Positions 11,892-25,324 of a stretch of 64,000 nucleotides of DNA are shown piece after piece. The translations under genes were made by a program, and so were the position numbers. The notes under the pieces were generated by a model. That model did not search any database. It saw only the letters and a program-made list of their open reading frames with translations, and was not told the DNA's origin. The stretch is from Nageia nagi (Eukaryota; Pinophyta). The stretch covers positions 182,218,001-182,282,000 of the forward strand of contig JBITNC010000001.1 in NCBI GenBank assembly GCA_050084985.1, in the 5' to 3' direction. How positions within the stretch are numbered: position 1 is the stretch's first letter; every line of letters begins with the position of its first letter.

Positions 11892-13141
11892 GGTAAATGA
11901 ACTTTCATTAAATTACTTCTACACTTAGAAGGAGGAATTAATTATCATTAAGAAAAATGAATATAAGGTTAATTTACTAGGGTTAGGTAGATTTAAACAC
12001 ATTAAATTGGTTAATTTACTTGGTGGGTATTTCTCTTTCATATTAAAACTCTTCAATGGTTTGCCTCATCATGTCAAAAGGAGGTTGAAGGATGGTAATT
12101 TGAAGAGGAATTAAAGAATCTTGTATAAGAAAATTTACTTCACATTAAAACTCTTCCTATTTGCTTTACCACTCCAAAATGATGTTGAAGGATTGTGATT
12201 CAAAGAGAAGTTAAAGAATCTCATTTAAGGTAATTTGCATTCATTAATGGCCTCTTCTATACCTTATTTTACTTCTGCAAAAGGAGGTCAAAGGTAGATA
12301 AGAATAGTAAGAAGTGGTAAATGAACTTCACTTAATTACTTCCACATTTGAAAGGAATAAATGAATCTCATTAATTTTTGATCAAAGAATCACACTAAAT
12401 GGAAAATGAATTTCATGGGTTAGACCAACAATCATTAATTAAAACATTGCTTTTTCACATTAAATAAAATATAATTAGAAGATATGTATGATGGGTTGGG
12501 GTGTAGTTATCATGATTTTTTTTTTGTTAATATATATGCATAATACCTTTTAAAAATAAACATCAATGAGTTGGAGGTGATGACCAACCATTGATTCTAT
12601 ATTTCTTGTGTACCCACTAATTACACCATAAGTTGTAGAGCCAAACTTGGAGATGAATACAAGATTATAAGATAAAATTTATCACTTTTTGCCATGTGAC
12701 TATAAATGAGGAGGCTATTCTTGGACTCTGTTATCAAGATAGTCTTTGACAACATTCCCCAAGTGCCATTGCACTAAGGGGACCACCTTAAGTACCAAGC
12801 CATTACTTCACCATAGATTTTCCATAAAATTCTAGCCAACTCTTATTTAAAATAATTGACTAAAAAAAACAAACTAGAAAAATTAACAAGAATAAAATTA
12901 ATGGTTCATATCAATCATTAAAGAAAAATTATTTCAATTTATCAACAAAATTATATAATATTATCACACTAAAAAGGTGAGTTTATAAATATGTTGTTTA
13001 TGCATTCATTTATTTTCTTAATAATATAAAATTAAAATTAAAAATATAATTGATACAAATGATGTATGTTCTCTTTTACTTCTTATTTAGCAAAAAATAA
13101 AAACAAAATTGTAAAGTGCAAGGTCTTAAAAAAAAAAGAGA
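11892..13141 (+). other. Element B leader region between LTR and gag
   Basis: TGGTAAATGAAC begins directly after the LTR and may be a decayed primer-binding site, but I cannot name the tRNA. The leader is about 1.25 kb and non-coding. It contains a diverged tandem duplication at 12041-12240 and an A-rich stretch near 13120. Confidence 0.5.
12041..12240 (+). repeat. Two diverged ~100-bp tandem units in the element B leader
   Basis: Both units begin near ATTAAAACTCTTC (about 12043 and 12145) and share the GTTGAAGGAT and AGTTAAAGAATCT-type blocks. This indicates an old tandem duplication of about 102 bp. Confidence 0.6.
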
Positions 13142-15480
13142 ATGGTTAATACTCATTCTCAAATGGATCATCAATAATAAGAGCCTTATGATGAAACTTA
13201 CCAAGAGAGACAACCTAGTCAAAGGTCTCATAGATCTAGTAGAGAAATATCAAGGAGAGGAACTCCTTGAGAAATAGAGGATACCTTAAATGAAGTAAGA
13301 CATTGTTTAACATATTTAAGGATTCCTCATTCTTCTCATGCTCATAGCCTTCCATTAGATTTAACTTATCTAACAGAAGAAACACTAATAGGTAATGAGG
13401 AAGAAGTTATTTTAAGGACTCCTACTCCATCATAAATGCATTCAACTTATGTTATTATACAAAAAGGTCCTTTTAAACTAAAATATGATTGCATTACATG
13501 TTATATACCAGATGGAAATCTTGTACAATACTATATAAGATGAGATGATTATGCACCTTCCACCATATTTAGAAGGATGAATGAATTCGATGATAGAATT
13601 TTGATACATATAGCTACTCTTGCACCTGAACCAAGAAGCCATGCTAGGGTGTATAATGATGCCAATCATATTTTGAAAACTAATACACCTACCCCTAGGA
13701 CTACCTATTCTTCTTCTATTATGAGTTATGTGGATCCTAGTACTACTTATACTACCCCAAAGACTAGTCATAGGATTTCCTAATCAATACATAGGAGAAA
13801 TCTTGATTTTTTAAGGTATAAGGTAGAAAAGATACCATTGTATGTGTCTAGATCAAATCAAAATTAGGAAAAACCTTAGAATAACCAAAAAATTATTCTA
13901 TATAATCTAGATACACAAAAATTGAATCAATCTAAAAGATTAGGACAATATACATGTGTGCAAACATAGCCTATGTTTCATGCATATCAAAGTAAAACAC
14001 CCATAGGGAAGCCTAACAAATAATAGATTCAAACTCAAGTTTAGCATAGATCTAATAAAAAAATAATAGATAATAGGAATTTATCATCTAGAGCAAGATT
14101 CTTATCTCCTCAGGATCATAAAAATTATAAAAATCAAAGCCTTCATTTATCTAGAAAAAGGGAGGTATTACATGAACAACAACCTCCAAGACCTCATTTA
14201 CCTTGGTCTAGAATTGAAGTTCAAAAACATCATGCTCTTACACCTTTATATCAACAAGGGAAACTAAACCTTACTCCATATCAATCACCTCTACCTACTC
14301 CACCATATAATGAAAATTATTATGGTGATCAAACACCTTTTGAAAGTAGTTACCAATCAGTTTCAATAAATGAATAAAGGGAAGGTAATAGGGATAATAA
14401 AAATCATATCATTACTACACAATCAACTAATGACTTTGATGAAAGGTTAATAGAGATTGAGAGAATGTTATATCAACAAAACAAACATAAAAATCTCTTA
14501 CAAAACAATTTGTAATGAGTCCATACACCCTAGTGTTCTAAAGATAGATATCCCTTTCAAATTTGAGATTCTAAAAATTGAATCTTTCAAAGGAAAAGAG
14601 GATCCTAAAGAACATCTAAGATGCTTTAAATATTCAAGTTATGTAATTTCCAACAATGATGCTTTGATGTTACGTATCTTTCTTATGATACTTACTAGAC
14701 AAGTGATGGATTAGTACAATAACTTAACTAAACACAAGATCACAACATATGCATAATTAGCTAACTTTTTCTTAGAGAACTTTAGAATAAATATTAAATA
14801 TTACACCTCCATAACTGATCTCACAAGATTACAACAATTTTAGGATGAGACAATTACAACCTTTATTTCAATATGGAGTGTGATTTTGATAAGCATGTCT
14901 TATACTCTACCATAAGAAGAACTAGTGAAAATATTTAGTCAAAGTTATCTAAGAACCATTGCTAGTACCTTATTGATTCAACAACATAAGACATTTGAGG
15001 AAGCAATTTCTCAAGTAGTTGTAATCAAAAAGGTTAAAATTGAATATGGAGAACTAAAGGGTAAAAAGAAAGAGCCTTATGTTAGAAATAAAAATTAGGA
15101 AGAATAATCAACAAAACCAATATATACTAATAAAGTTTCTTATCTTAAATATGGAGAACCAAATCCTCTATAAAATACACTTGCTCTACAAAATGAAGGA
15201 AGAAAACCTAGGCCACCCTCTAGAAAGTTTACTCTTTTGACTAGATCTCTTTATGATATTTTGAAAAAATTAATGGACCATCAAAATGTTATATTACCTA
15301 AAATATGATCCAAAATACAAGATGCAAGGGATAGTAAATGGTACAATGAGAATGATTATTTCCATTATCATCATCAAAAGGGCCATATTATAGGTAGGTG
15401 TAGAACATTACAACACAAGGTTCAAGACTTGATCAATCAAGGAAGATTATAGGTAGATAACCCATTGATTAACCTTAATC
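13142..15480 (+). pseudogene. Element B gag remnant
   Basis: From the ATG at 13142 one frame runs to about 14500 with scattered stops, then shifts. The N-terminal part is polar (Ser, Arg, Pro, Gln). At 14560-14780 the retrotransposon gag (capsid) domain is visible as FKGKEDPKEHLRCFKY, LTRQVMD and LANFFLENF. Near 15358-15402 the zinc-knuckle region reads YFHYHHQKGHIIGRC; family members have C-x-Y-H-(x)3-G-H-(x)4-C, so the first Cys is Phe here. Gag packages element RNA into particles. This copy is broken by several stops and at least one frameshift. Confidence 0.75.
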
Positions 15481-15639
15481 ACAATCTAGGAATATAATAG
15501 AACTCACTTCCTCAACATCAAGCAAATACCATAGTATCACAAATACACCAAAATAAAGTAACACATAAATGATTTCAAGATGCTACTACTTTTTTTGCTA
15601 TGTTAAGCATAACTACAAGAGCCCAAAGGGTGAAAGGAA

Positions 15640-17560
15640 GGTAAGCTAATTTTCCCAATTGGTATTATACAACCAAATATACCTAGACCTCAACCTCTTA
15701 TGAATTTAGTAAAAAGAGCTTTGCAACATTAATTAAGAAATTCACAAGTGAATATATCTTTATTTGAATTACTACAAAAATATAAAGATAGAAGAGAAGC
15801 TATGAATTAATTGTTGCAAAAAATTGAGCTAGATATTAATAACCCTAAAATCTTTATGTGTTTTGTGAAAAATATTAAAACAAGCCAAAAACCCACTATT
15901 TCCTTCCATGATCATGAATTTAGGAAATCAAATCACTAACAAGGTCAAGATCCTCCATTACATATTATAGCCAAGATATATGGGAAGGCTTTTAAAAGGA
16001 TACTACTAGATGAAGTTTCTACAATCAATATCATTTCTACAACTACCTATAAGAACTTGAATCTCCTTTTTTCATATATATATGTGTAACTTATTTACAA
16101 TTAAGAGATTTTAATGATTCTTTGTGCTCAACAATAGGATCTATCTCATTACCTATTACTATGGGATCTAAAATTGTACAAACATTATTGCAAGTTATTG
16201 AAGGGGATATAACATAGTACAACTTACTCTTAGAAAGACTATGGATTAGAGACATGCAATATGTCCCATCAATATATCATAATTTCTTGAAATACATTAA
16301 TTATGGGGTAGTACACAATGTTCTTGGATATGAAAATACATATTCCCCTTACAATTATATGCATATTTCAAGGGAGATTTCTTTTCCCTCTACTCATTAT
16401 TTTACATCACCTATGGTTCTTGAAAAGGTGTCAATAATAGATATTGATAAAAAAGGTGCTTCTCAAAGTTTTTTAAAGGGGAAAGATCCAATTAATCCTA
16501 TAATACCTCATACACCAAATATTATTAGGGATTCATTACTAAAAATAAAACCAACAATCTTGGAAAAGCAAACATGGGAAGAAAAAACTTGAAAACTGGA
16601 TGAAGTAAACAAATCTTCATCATCAAAAGCATTTTGTCCCATAAAACAATTAGATAATGATGGTATAATAAAATATAAACTATCTAATATTTATCCTATG
16701 ATTGTAAAATTAACTAATTACAAAATAGGAGAGTTTGCCATTGATGATATCATTTTTAATATTCCTATAGCTCAAAAGGTAGGAAGACTTAAAGAGTCTC
16801 CTAGTGTGGTAGGGCAATTAGTACCATTGGGGAAGTTACCTAATCAAACACTTTTTGTATACTAGAGTCCAATAGAACCACCTATTATCCATTTAGCTCA
16901 TTCTAATGAAGGTAGTTTTTATAATTCATTAGAGTACTTGTCATTAGATGTAAGATCATTCATCCAAAGATACTCTAATAGGTGTCAATGGAAAGGATAA
17001 GGTTTAGAACTATACAAACAAGGGCCTAGGTACACCATTGATATTCATTATCAATTGCCTAGTGATAAGATAGGATTAGGTTATAATAGAAAAAATAAGG
17101 AGTATCTAGTTTCAAGATAATTGAGTTAGAACCAGATTCCTCAATATATGAAGATTTGTCTAAAGTATCTAAATGGATAAAAAATCAAGGTGATATAGAA
17201 TCTAAAATGCTATCCTTAGGAGGGTTATTTTTTATATATCAATTAATATGGTGGATATTACAAAAATATGTGATAATGTAATGTCTAAAATGAATTTTTA
17301 TTAGTTTGGAAGTGATGAGTTTAATGAGTTTGAGACAATAGGTTCAGAAAATTCAAGTAGTTCTTCACACTTTTTGGTAGATGAAGAAACTATAGATTTT
17401 ACATTAATTCCTAAACAACCTACACTCTAGGATTTCAAAGACATAGATGCAATCTTACAAATCACAAACTTAAATATTAATACTACTTTGAAATATTAGT
17501 ATGAAGCTGAGGATGAAGAATATAATGCAAATGATAATAATTGGATTCCAATACCCAACC
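15640..17560 (+). pseudogene. Element B protease and linker remnant
   Basis: PPLHIIAKIYGKAFKRILLD at about 15952-16011 is followed by EVSTINIIST. This is the retropepsin active-site strand, with the expected D-G-G reading D-E-V. A second block near 16250 reads MQYVPSIYHNFLKYI and YGVVHNVLGYENTY, matching the conserved sequence that follows the protease in this lineage (16254-16592 is open). The remainder to 17560 is a linker with stops. Processing activity must be lost. Confidence 0.65.
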
Positions 17561-17576
17561 AATTGGAGGAAAGATC

Positions 17577-18530
17577 TCACATGCTAATCGAAGAAACCAT
17601 TAAAATTGATTTAAATAATGAACCTAATAGCCCTAAAATAATTAAATTATAAAAATACCTTATTGAATATGAAAAAATAGAATTCATTAGAATACTTAAG
17701 GAAAAACAAGAAAGATTTGCATGGTCATATGAAGATATGCTTGGATTTGATCCTAATTTAGTAGTGCATAATTTTGGTATAAAGGAAATTGCAAAACCTA
17801 TTAAATAAAAGGTATGAAAAATGCACCCTATAATTTCTCTAATAGTAAAATAAGAGTTGCAAAAGCTTTTGGAATCCAAGTTTATTCATCCAATTGATTA
17901 TTCTAATTGGATTATCCACTAGAAAAATTCAAATATGTATAGATTTTAGAGACCTAAATAAAGCATGCCCTAAGGATAACTTTTCCTTACCAAATATAGA
18001 TAGCTTGGTTGATTCTTTCATAGAACATGAAATATTATCACTCATGGATGGCTTTTTAGGATACGACCAGATTAAGGTAGCAATAAAAGACCAACATAAA
18101 ACCTCATTCACAATGCCATGGGGAACATTCTATTACAAAGTAATACCTTTTAGATTAAAAAATGTTGGAGCTACCTATCAAAGAGCCATGATGTACATAT
18201 TATATGATTACATGCATGGTATTATAGAATATTATGTAGATGATGTACTAGCTAAATAAAAAAATATGGGAGGATCACCCTAAAGTGCTCATTAAGATAT
18301 TTGATCGGTTACTAGAACATAAGATTATATTAAACCCAAAGAAATGCATTTTTGGGGTAACCTATGGGAAACTATTAGGTTTCATCATTTCTAGGCAAGG
18401 GATTGGAGTAGATCCTAATAAAATAAAATTTATAACAAAAATGTCCCCCCTCTCAAATATAAAACAACTACAAGGCCTACAAGGTGAGTTATAGGCCATA
18501 AGATATTTTATTTCTTAGTTGTCAAAACAA
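17577..18530 (+). pseudogene. Element B reverse transcriptase remnant
   Basis: The N-terminal part (17577-17920) reads FAWSYEDMLGFDPNLVVH in one frame. A shift near 17925 leads to an open 121-codon stretch (17894-18259) with ICIDFRDLNKACPKD, LSLMDGFLGYDQIKVA, MPWGTFYYKV and the catalytic YVDD at 18232-18243. A second shift leads to the thumb (18285-18494) with LNPKKCIFGVTYGKLLGFII. All RT blocks are present in order, so only stops and frameshifts disable it. Confidence 0.9.
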
Positions 18531-18589
18531 ATGTAAACCTTTTAACAAAATTTTGAAAAAGGGTATTATCTTTCACTTTGGTAATGAAC

Positions 18590-19125
18590 AATAAGAAGAA
18601 TTTGATGAAATTAAATGCTATCTTCTTTCACCACCCATTCTAGTATCACCTAAGCTTGGAGAACCATTCCTATTATATATATCAGCTACAGATATAGCCT
18701 TAGAAACTATGCTTACTCAAAATATTGAAAATAGTAAAGAATAAGCAATATATTACCTTAGTTGAACTATAGTATGCTATGATATTAAATATGTGTATTT
18801 AGAAAAGTTATGTTTAGTAGTAATATTCACAACCAAAAAATTAAAACATTACATGATAAACCATACCATGTATGTAATTGCTAAAGTGGTCCCTTTGAAA
18901 TATATGATGGATAAAACTTATCAAAATGCAAAAACATCTAAATAGATTATGCATTTAAATGAATACAACTTACTCTTCATAAGTCAAAAATCAATCAAAG
19001 GATAAGTTATAGCAAATTATCTCATTGAAGCACCATTATCTAATGATAATCCACTCATTATAGAATTACCAAATAAACATGTATTCCAATTAGATGAAAT
19101 GAAAATTCCCATAGAATCTAAAGAA
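18590..19125 (+). pseudogene. Element B RT-linked RNase H remnant
   Basis: FDEIKCYLLSPPILVSPKLG, ISATDIALETML and KLKHYMINHTMYV follow the RT directly in the usual Ty3/gypsy order. The first catalytic Asp block is recognisable as SATDIAL. Stops of TAA and TAG type interrupt near 18740, 18945 and 19000. Confidence 0.75.
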
Positions 19126-19520
19126 GATTGAGATATGGTAATATATTTTGATGGATTGAGATGTGAACAAAGTGGAGGTATAGGTTTTGTATTCATTACA
19201 TCCTAAGGGGTTCTCATACCTTATTCATTTAAACTTAACTTTCCTTGTACAAACAATAATGCTAAGTATGAAGCCTTAATCTTAGCTATTAAAATTGCTA
19301 TAAAATTAAAATTGAGAAAAGTTAAATTCATTGGTGGTTCATTGTTAATCATAAACCAAGTTAAATAAATATTTCAATTTATGGAACCTTTTCTACAAAA
19401 TATAAGAGATTAGTGAAAAATCTCTTATTATCTTTTGAAAAATATTATTTAGAAGCAACACCCATGATCAACTAATAGGTTTGTTGATGCTATGACTTCC
19501 ATTAGATCTTTGATGCTCGC
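19126..19520 (+). pseudogene. Element B archaeal-type RNase H (aRNH), downstream of RNase H
   Basis: The translation reads VIYFDGLRCEQSGGIGFVF, then IPYSFKLNFPCTNNNAKYEA and LRKVKFIGGSLLIINQV. These are the three blocks of the extra RNase H of the Tat lineage. E is replaced by K in the NNAEYEA block, a G-to-A change consistent with deamination. It lies after the RT-linked RNase H and before integrase, the usual dual-RNase H order for Tat elements, unlike element A. Confidence 0.8.
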
Positions 19521-19559
19521 AAACCCTAATAAAAAATGATCCATATTGAAATCATTTGA

Positions 19560-20793
19560 ATCACATAATCTTTAATAGAATCAAATGAATTTGAACATGT
19601 AGTCCTAGACATTGCAATGGAAGATAAAAATGTGTGGTATACATAATTGTTCAAATTCTTAAGAGATGGGGTACTACCTAAAGACTTAACAAAATCATCT
19701 AGGAAAACATTCAAGATAAAAGCTTTTCACTTTTGCATGATAGGAGATGTACTATATCATAGGGGTTTTGACAATATATTGCTCATATGTTTAGAATGGA
19801 TTGATTTACAAATTGCTATTTCATGTGCACATGATAGAATTTATGGAGGATATTTAAGTGGCTCTATAATTACAAAATAATTAATGTGTATGGGATATTA
19901 CTGGCCCACTATGGAATATACCTGTATGGAATATTTTTAAAAATATGTTAAATGTCAACAACATGCCAGCCTATTTAATAAACCTTCACATACATTACAA
20001 CCCATGTAATCATTATAGCCATTTTCAAAATGGGCATTAGATTTAATAGGTCAAATATCCCCTATTTCTTTAGGAGGTCGTAAGTTTATCATAATTGCTA
20101 TGGAATATTTTACAAAATGGGTAGAATACATCCCCGTGATCTCAATAAAAGGGCCAAATATAGTAGAATTTATACAAAACCACATTATATGTCATTTTGG
20201 AATCTTGGCTCAAATTATAACTAACAATGGGAAAAACTTCAAAAATAAGGAAGTTCAAGCTCTATGCAAAGGATATCATATCTAATTAAGTTTCTCAACC
20301 CCTTACTGTCCTCAAGGGAATGGTATTACTAAACTAGTATTAGAACTATTACAAGGGTAACCCCATTTTCTTTAATTTATAGGATAGAAGCAATATTACC
20401 CTTAGAAATAAAAATTTCCTCTCTTTGAATTGCCTTACAAGATTATATCATAGATGAAGCAATTTGTCAAATAAGATTAGATCAATTGTTACTTTTAGAT
20501 GAAAGAAGTATTAATGATTTAAAACATTTACATACTTATCAAAATCATAGTAAAAGAGCTTTTGATAAAAAAGGTTAAATTTTATGAACTTAATATAGGA
20601 TATTTGGTTTTAAAAGAAAACTAGCAAACTTTTTGAATGGAAAGACAACTTTGTGATAAGTTTGTTCCTAACTAATTAGGTCCTTACATGATTCAATTTT
20701 TTTTTGGATCTAGAGCTTATCATTTAGTTGATATTAAAGGTAACAAAGAACATGAACCCATAAATATCATGCACCTTCATCCTTTCTATAGCT
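19560..20793 (+). pseudogene. Element B integrase remnant to end of pol
   Basis: The zinc-finger region shows HDRIYGGYLSG and KCQQHA. The core shows KWALDLIGQISP with the first catalytic Asp, then IITNNGKNFKN, where the second catalytic Asp (normally T-D-N-G) is Asn. The NGITKLVLE block also deviates. The pol end reads INIMHLHPFYS near 20762-20793, a typical terminus. Open pieces are 19647-19880 and 20100-20285. The Asp-to-Asn change is a single G-to-A transition. Confidence 0.85.
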
Positions 20794-20912
20794 AATAAAC
20801 ATTTTTAATTAGAAATTGTATATATTATAAATAAGTCTTGTAGTTTAAAAATTAACAAAAATTATTTTCTTAAAGACTTATACACATTTAATGTATTTGA
20901 AATAGAAAATGG

Positions 20913-22330
20913 CATCAAACAAGAGCAAAAGCTTCCACCTAATTGCTGATCAAAGAGGCATTTGAAAAATATCTTGGTTTGAGAAACTAAGATATTTGGG
21001 AGATAGAGCTATCATAGAATTATGCCTAAATACTTATATTAGAGATAGAAATTTCCTCCATTTGGCTATTGGTCTATAAAGAATCCTAGCCTTAAAATTA
21101 TTGCTAAAAATATGTCAATGATGGGAGATAAGTGTTTGAGGGGATAACTTGGAGATCTATATAGATAAAACTATGTATCACTTGAGTGATGAACATTATT
21201 TTGCACAAGTTTGTATGATAAACTTGTTATATTGATACTGGTCTACATCAGCTCCTAGGATCATAATTGATTACTTTTTCAATAATTAGATCTAAAATAT
21301 AGTAATTAATACTTGACTAAATGGGGAATTTATATTTACATGGATAGATCAGATGATAAGAGATGTACGTCATCATAAAATAGTTTATGATTTTTATATT
21401 ATGTTCATCCATAAGCCTCAATGATCAATTAGATGTGTGTAAAACATTGACTAATGAGTATCCCAAATTAGGTCAAGGTTCCCATTCCTCCATGTAATGT
21501 GCAAATAAGAGCTTTAATGCAAAGAAGACTAGAAACTAATGAAAAAACACAATTACAATTTAATCTCATAAGTCATGATTTTATTGATAGATACCTGGAA
21601 GATTGATACATGTAAGCATTAATAAAGTGTCCTTACACTGAGATAGCTCATTTCTTCACTTTACCAAAAGAAATTCAAGATGTTATAGCCATGAATTTTT
21701 AGAATTAGCAAGGACATAATGCATGGGATTTAAAAATTAATAATATTAAGGTAATCATTGAGTTAGAAGCAAACGATATGTGGATGGAAACTCAATCCTT
21801 GACTAATTAGATCCATATATTCTACTTGCATTGGCCTTACAAGAGACATAAAATTTTGTTAAATTATGTTGATCATATGACTCTTTGATGTTATGGGTGA
21901 TTACTCTCCATAACTAAGGTTATTAATGATCAATTTCACATAATGAAATCATATATGATTATAGTTTATTATTCAATAAAAATTGTTGTGTAAATACTCC
22001 AACCAATGTAAAACCAAGGTTTCAAAATACCTTTGAATGCTTTAACCAAAGAAGAAAAGAGGTCATGATTAAACCTACAAAAAATGAATATGTCCATTAT
22101 GTCATAAAGAGCACAATATCCCTTGTGTCATTAATTCCTCCTCAAACTCCATAGTCCTTAAGGATTCCATCCCATTTTCTAGTTATTGAAAATGATGAGG
22201 TCTCAACATTATTAGATAGGCCAAAATGAATCATTAAGAAATTCAAGCACTATCCACCAATCTTACCATTAATTTATATCTAGTCCATTATCAATCATCC
22301 ATCCTATGACCAAGAGCTACTTATTTTGTA
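20913..22330 (+). pseudogene. Element B: unknown ORF after pol
   Basis: An ATG near 20909 starts MASNKSKSFHLIADQRGI and continues as WFEKLRYLGDRAIIELCLNT before stops. Coding-like blocks resume near 21540-21890, for example FDLISHDF-like and TEIAHFFTLPKEIQDVIAMN. I do not recognise the family. It occupies the same post-pol position as the unknown ORF of element A, but I see no clear sequence similarity between the two. No function is assigned. Confidence 0.4.
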
Positions 22331-23020
22331 GTTCAACCTTTGTACTTTTATTTCTTGGGATATAAAGGTTGAGTTATGTATAAAAATAAGGGAACCATTA
22401 TCATTGGGTAGTTGTAAAAATTTTATCCTAAAAAATAATAATAATAAAATAAATAAAAAATACAATCATTAAAAACACATGTAAATAATTCAAAAAATAT
22501 TATTCATTAAAGGTTTTCTTACATATATATATATATCTTAAAAAAATTTATATAAATTCTAAAAAATGCTTGCATATGACATTGCAAGTGGTTGATTGTA
22601 TTTTACATACATCTAGCATCATGACTCATCTGAATTACATTAATCCTCCCACCAAAATATTAGGAAGGGTCTTCACATTATGATGCTCCTATCCCATAGT
22701 AATTGACATCCCTTTGCATTTCTTGATCATCATGTACATTTCCCAATAACCCTCTAGGAGATCCTATCCAAAATTTAAAGTTAGATCAAGATAAGTTTAA
22801 TCAATTGCCTAAAAGTATACAACACTAGATTCTATCGATGGCCACCTTAACCACTACCTTAGAAAATTTTAATAGAGCCTATGATGCCCTCAAAAACTCT
22901 CATCCAATAGAGATGTTTATCGACCACCAACATTGTTGGGGAACTTGTATAATCTATGATATACTTGATGAAGAGTTCTTCCAAAATCTTATTCACATGT
23001 TTCTCCAAACTTGATTTTAT

Positions 23021-23662
23021 ATGGATAATTATGATTGATGCTTTTGTTACCCCTTTGGTAGTTAGGTTTATCAAGTTCAATGGGCTGTGTATTCTACATC
23101 TTGAAGAAGACCTTTTTGATGATGTCACCATAACCTATCTATTGTCTATAAACCATTGGTGTTAGGATTTCATGTTGTTAATGTCTGTTAGCCATGGTTT
23201 TACATAATAGGTCATTGATCATACCATTCATACCCATTTTAATTTCCATCTTTTCACTCATGATGATTTGATGCAAACTTTTATTCATTTACAAAACATT
23301 TAAAAAAATCATCATAAAAAATACAAAAACATTAAAAAATTATGGAGAATTATGATTGATGCTCTTGTTACCCCTTTGGTAGTTAGGTTTATTAAGTTCT
23401 ATGGGATGTGTCTTCTACATCTTGAAGAAGATCTTTTTTATGATGTCATCATAACCTATCTATTTTCTATAAATCTTTGGTGTTAGGATTTCATATTGTT
23501 AATGTTTGTCAGCCATGGTTCTACACAATAGGTCATTGATCATACCATTCGTACTCATTTTCATTTCCATCCTTTCACTCATTATGATTTGATGCAAACT
23601 TTTATTCATTTAAGAAACATTTAAAAAAATCATCATAAAAAAATACAAAAACATTAAAAAAT
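23021..23662 (+). repeat. 321-bp tandem duplication, two copies
   Basis: ATGGATAATTATGATTGATG at 23021 recurs as ATGGAGAATTATGATTGATG at 23342. Similarity continues through the CTTGAAGAAGA, CATTGGTGTTAGGATTTCAT-like and AAAAACATTAAAAAATT blocks. The copies differ at only a small share of sites by eye, so the duplication is younger than the element insertion. Confidence 0.85.
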
Positions 23663-25146
23663 TCAAAAAATTCATAAAAAATATAAAAATCATAAGAAAT
23701 TAAAATAAAATGTATATATGTATATATTCTCAAAAGATATACTTTTGAAGCATCTTGGCTATTGGGTGCATTGTCCTTATTTTCATATCATTTTACTTCA
23801 TTCATAAACATTTAGTACTTTACCTTAAATGTCATATTTATTAAATATCAATCATTGTGAGGGAGGTAACTAATCAAGCTATATGTATCCACACATTATA
23901 CATACATCCATATAATATTCATTTATGTATATGACTGTATTTGCAAATAATGAAGTAGATAATAAATAATCTATTCATATTTGGTTTTAGTTGAAAACTC
24001 CTATGTTGAGATTTCAAAAACTTAGGATGATAAAAATACATAACTATGATATATGGTAGTGCACTAATAAGCTCATACACTTCTCATACTAAAAGCTTGA
24101 AATAATCAAGAATTGGATTTTTTTTTAGCATAAATTTGAGTATGTTTCTTTCTACTTTTTTGCTTCATCTTGAACCCAAGAGCTAGGATTAAAAAGAGAG
24201 AGAGAGAAAAAAAAAAGAAATAAAGATGTAGAATTCTTGGGACATTGCAATATCCTCTATCAAGGCTATGGATGCTTGGATGGCAATAGAGTAAGCCTAT
24301 AATAGGATGAAGGGGTTAACCTTCACTAGGGATATGGATGCTTTTTGGTAGTGAAGTGTACCTTACAAAAAGAAAAATCATATCTCATAATTTATAATAC
24401 TTGGGTATTTAGTATGGAAATGTTAAGAGAAGGAAATAAACATCATTGCACACACATGCGTTTATCGTAAACTTAAGTATATTATGATCTTCTTTTATAT
24501 CATCTCTAGTAAGTGAGAGTAAAGAAGAAAATTAATTAACTAAAATAGGTATTGAAGGTGTTATTCATTACACTTTTTTATTTATACATTCATTCATTCC
24601 ATACCATCATTATTATAATCATAAAGCTTGATAAGTTGTCAAAGAATTAAGATTGGTGTCTAAGTTATTATGTCATTCTTAAAAATGTTAGGTTGTTGAA
24701 GTTTCATACATTTTACATTCATATGTCATTTGTCCATGTACATATATGTGTATCCATTATTACATTCATACATCCATAAAGTGTTTAGTAAATATTGTAT
24801 ATGTTTTACATCCATAGATTCACATTATTCATGATATCACATATGTTTATACTAGTATATTATGTTCAAAACCATGTATAAAAGTAGCCAAGAAAATGGA
24901 AAATGATGCATCTAATTCCATTCTCCTACAAATCAAATCCTATTCTACAAACATATAAATCCTATATAAACACAAATATGACTTTGTATTTACAAAACAT
25001 ATCATAAATAAGGTATTGAAACTAAATGAAAACATATAAAATAAACTTTCATTCATTTTCATATTAACACATACACTTAAAAGACATGAAAAACATAAAT
25101 ATACATTAATGTGACACTCGAACATGCATATAAAAGTCTAGGATAT

Positions 25147-25148
25147 CA

Positions 25149-25200
<52 letters not shown>
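25147..25200. repeat. (AC)n(AT)n microsatellite
   Basis: A run of about 20 AC dinucleotides turns directly into about 7 AT dinucleotides. Confidence 0.95.
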
Positions 25201-25324
25201 CATAAAATATAACCACATGTTTATCACATAAGCCATACATCCCACCATATAGAAAAAATAACCATCAATCATGACTAACATGATCCAAAAAATGGATAAG
25301 GTCATAAAAAAATAGGCCTAGGAC

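Larger units (their letters stand above)
22331..25320. other. Element B non-coding spacer between pol-side ORF and PMD gene
   Basis: About 3 kb of AT-rich sequence with no supported gene. It contains a 321-bp tandem duplication, a purine tract near 24198-24220 and a dinucleotide repeat at 25147-25200, listed separately or mentioned here. Confidence 0.55.

Noticed and set aside
24198-24220. Purine tract as a possible polypurine tract
   Set aside because: No LTR-like TG start follows. Element B's PPT is clearly at 28730-28744.
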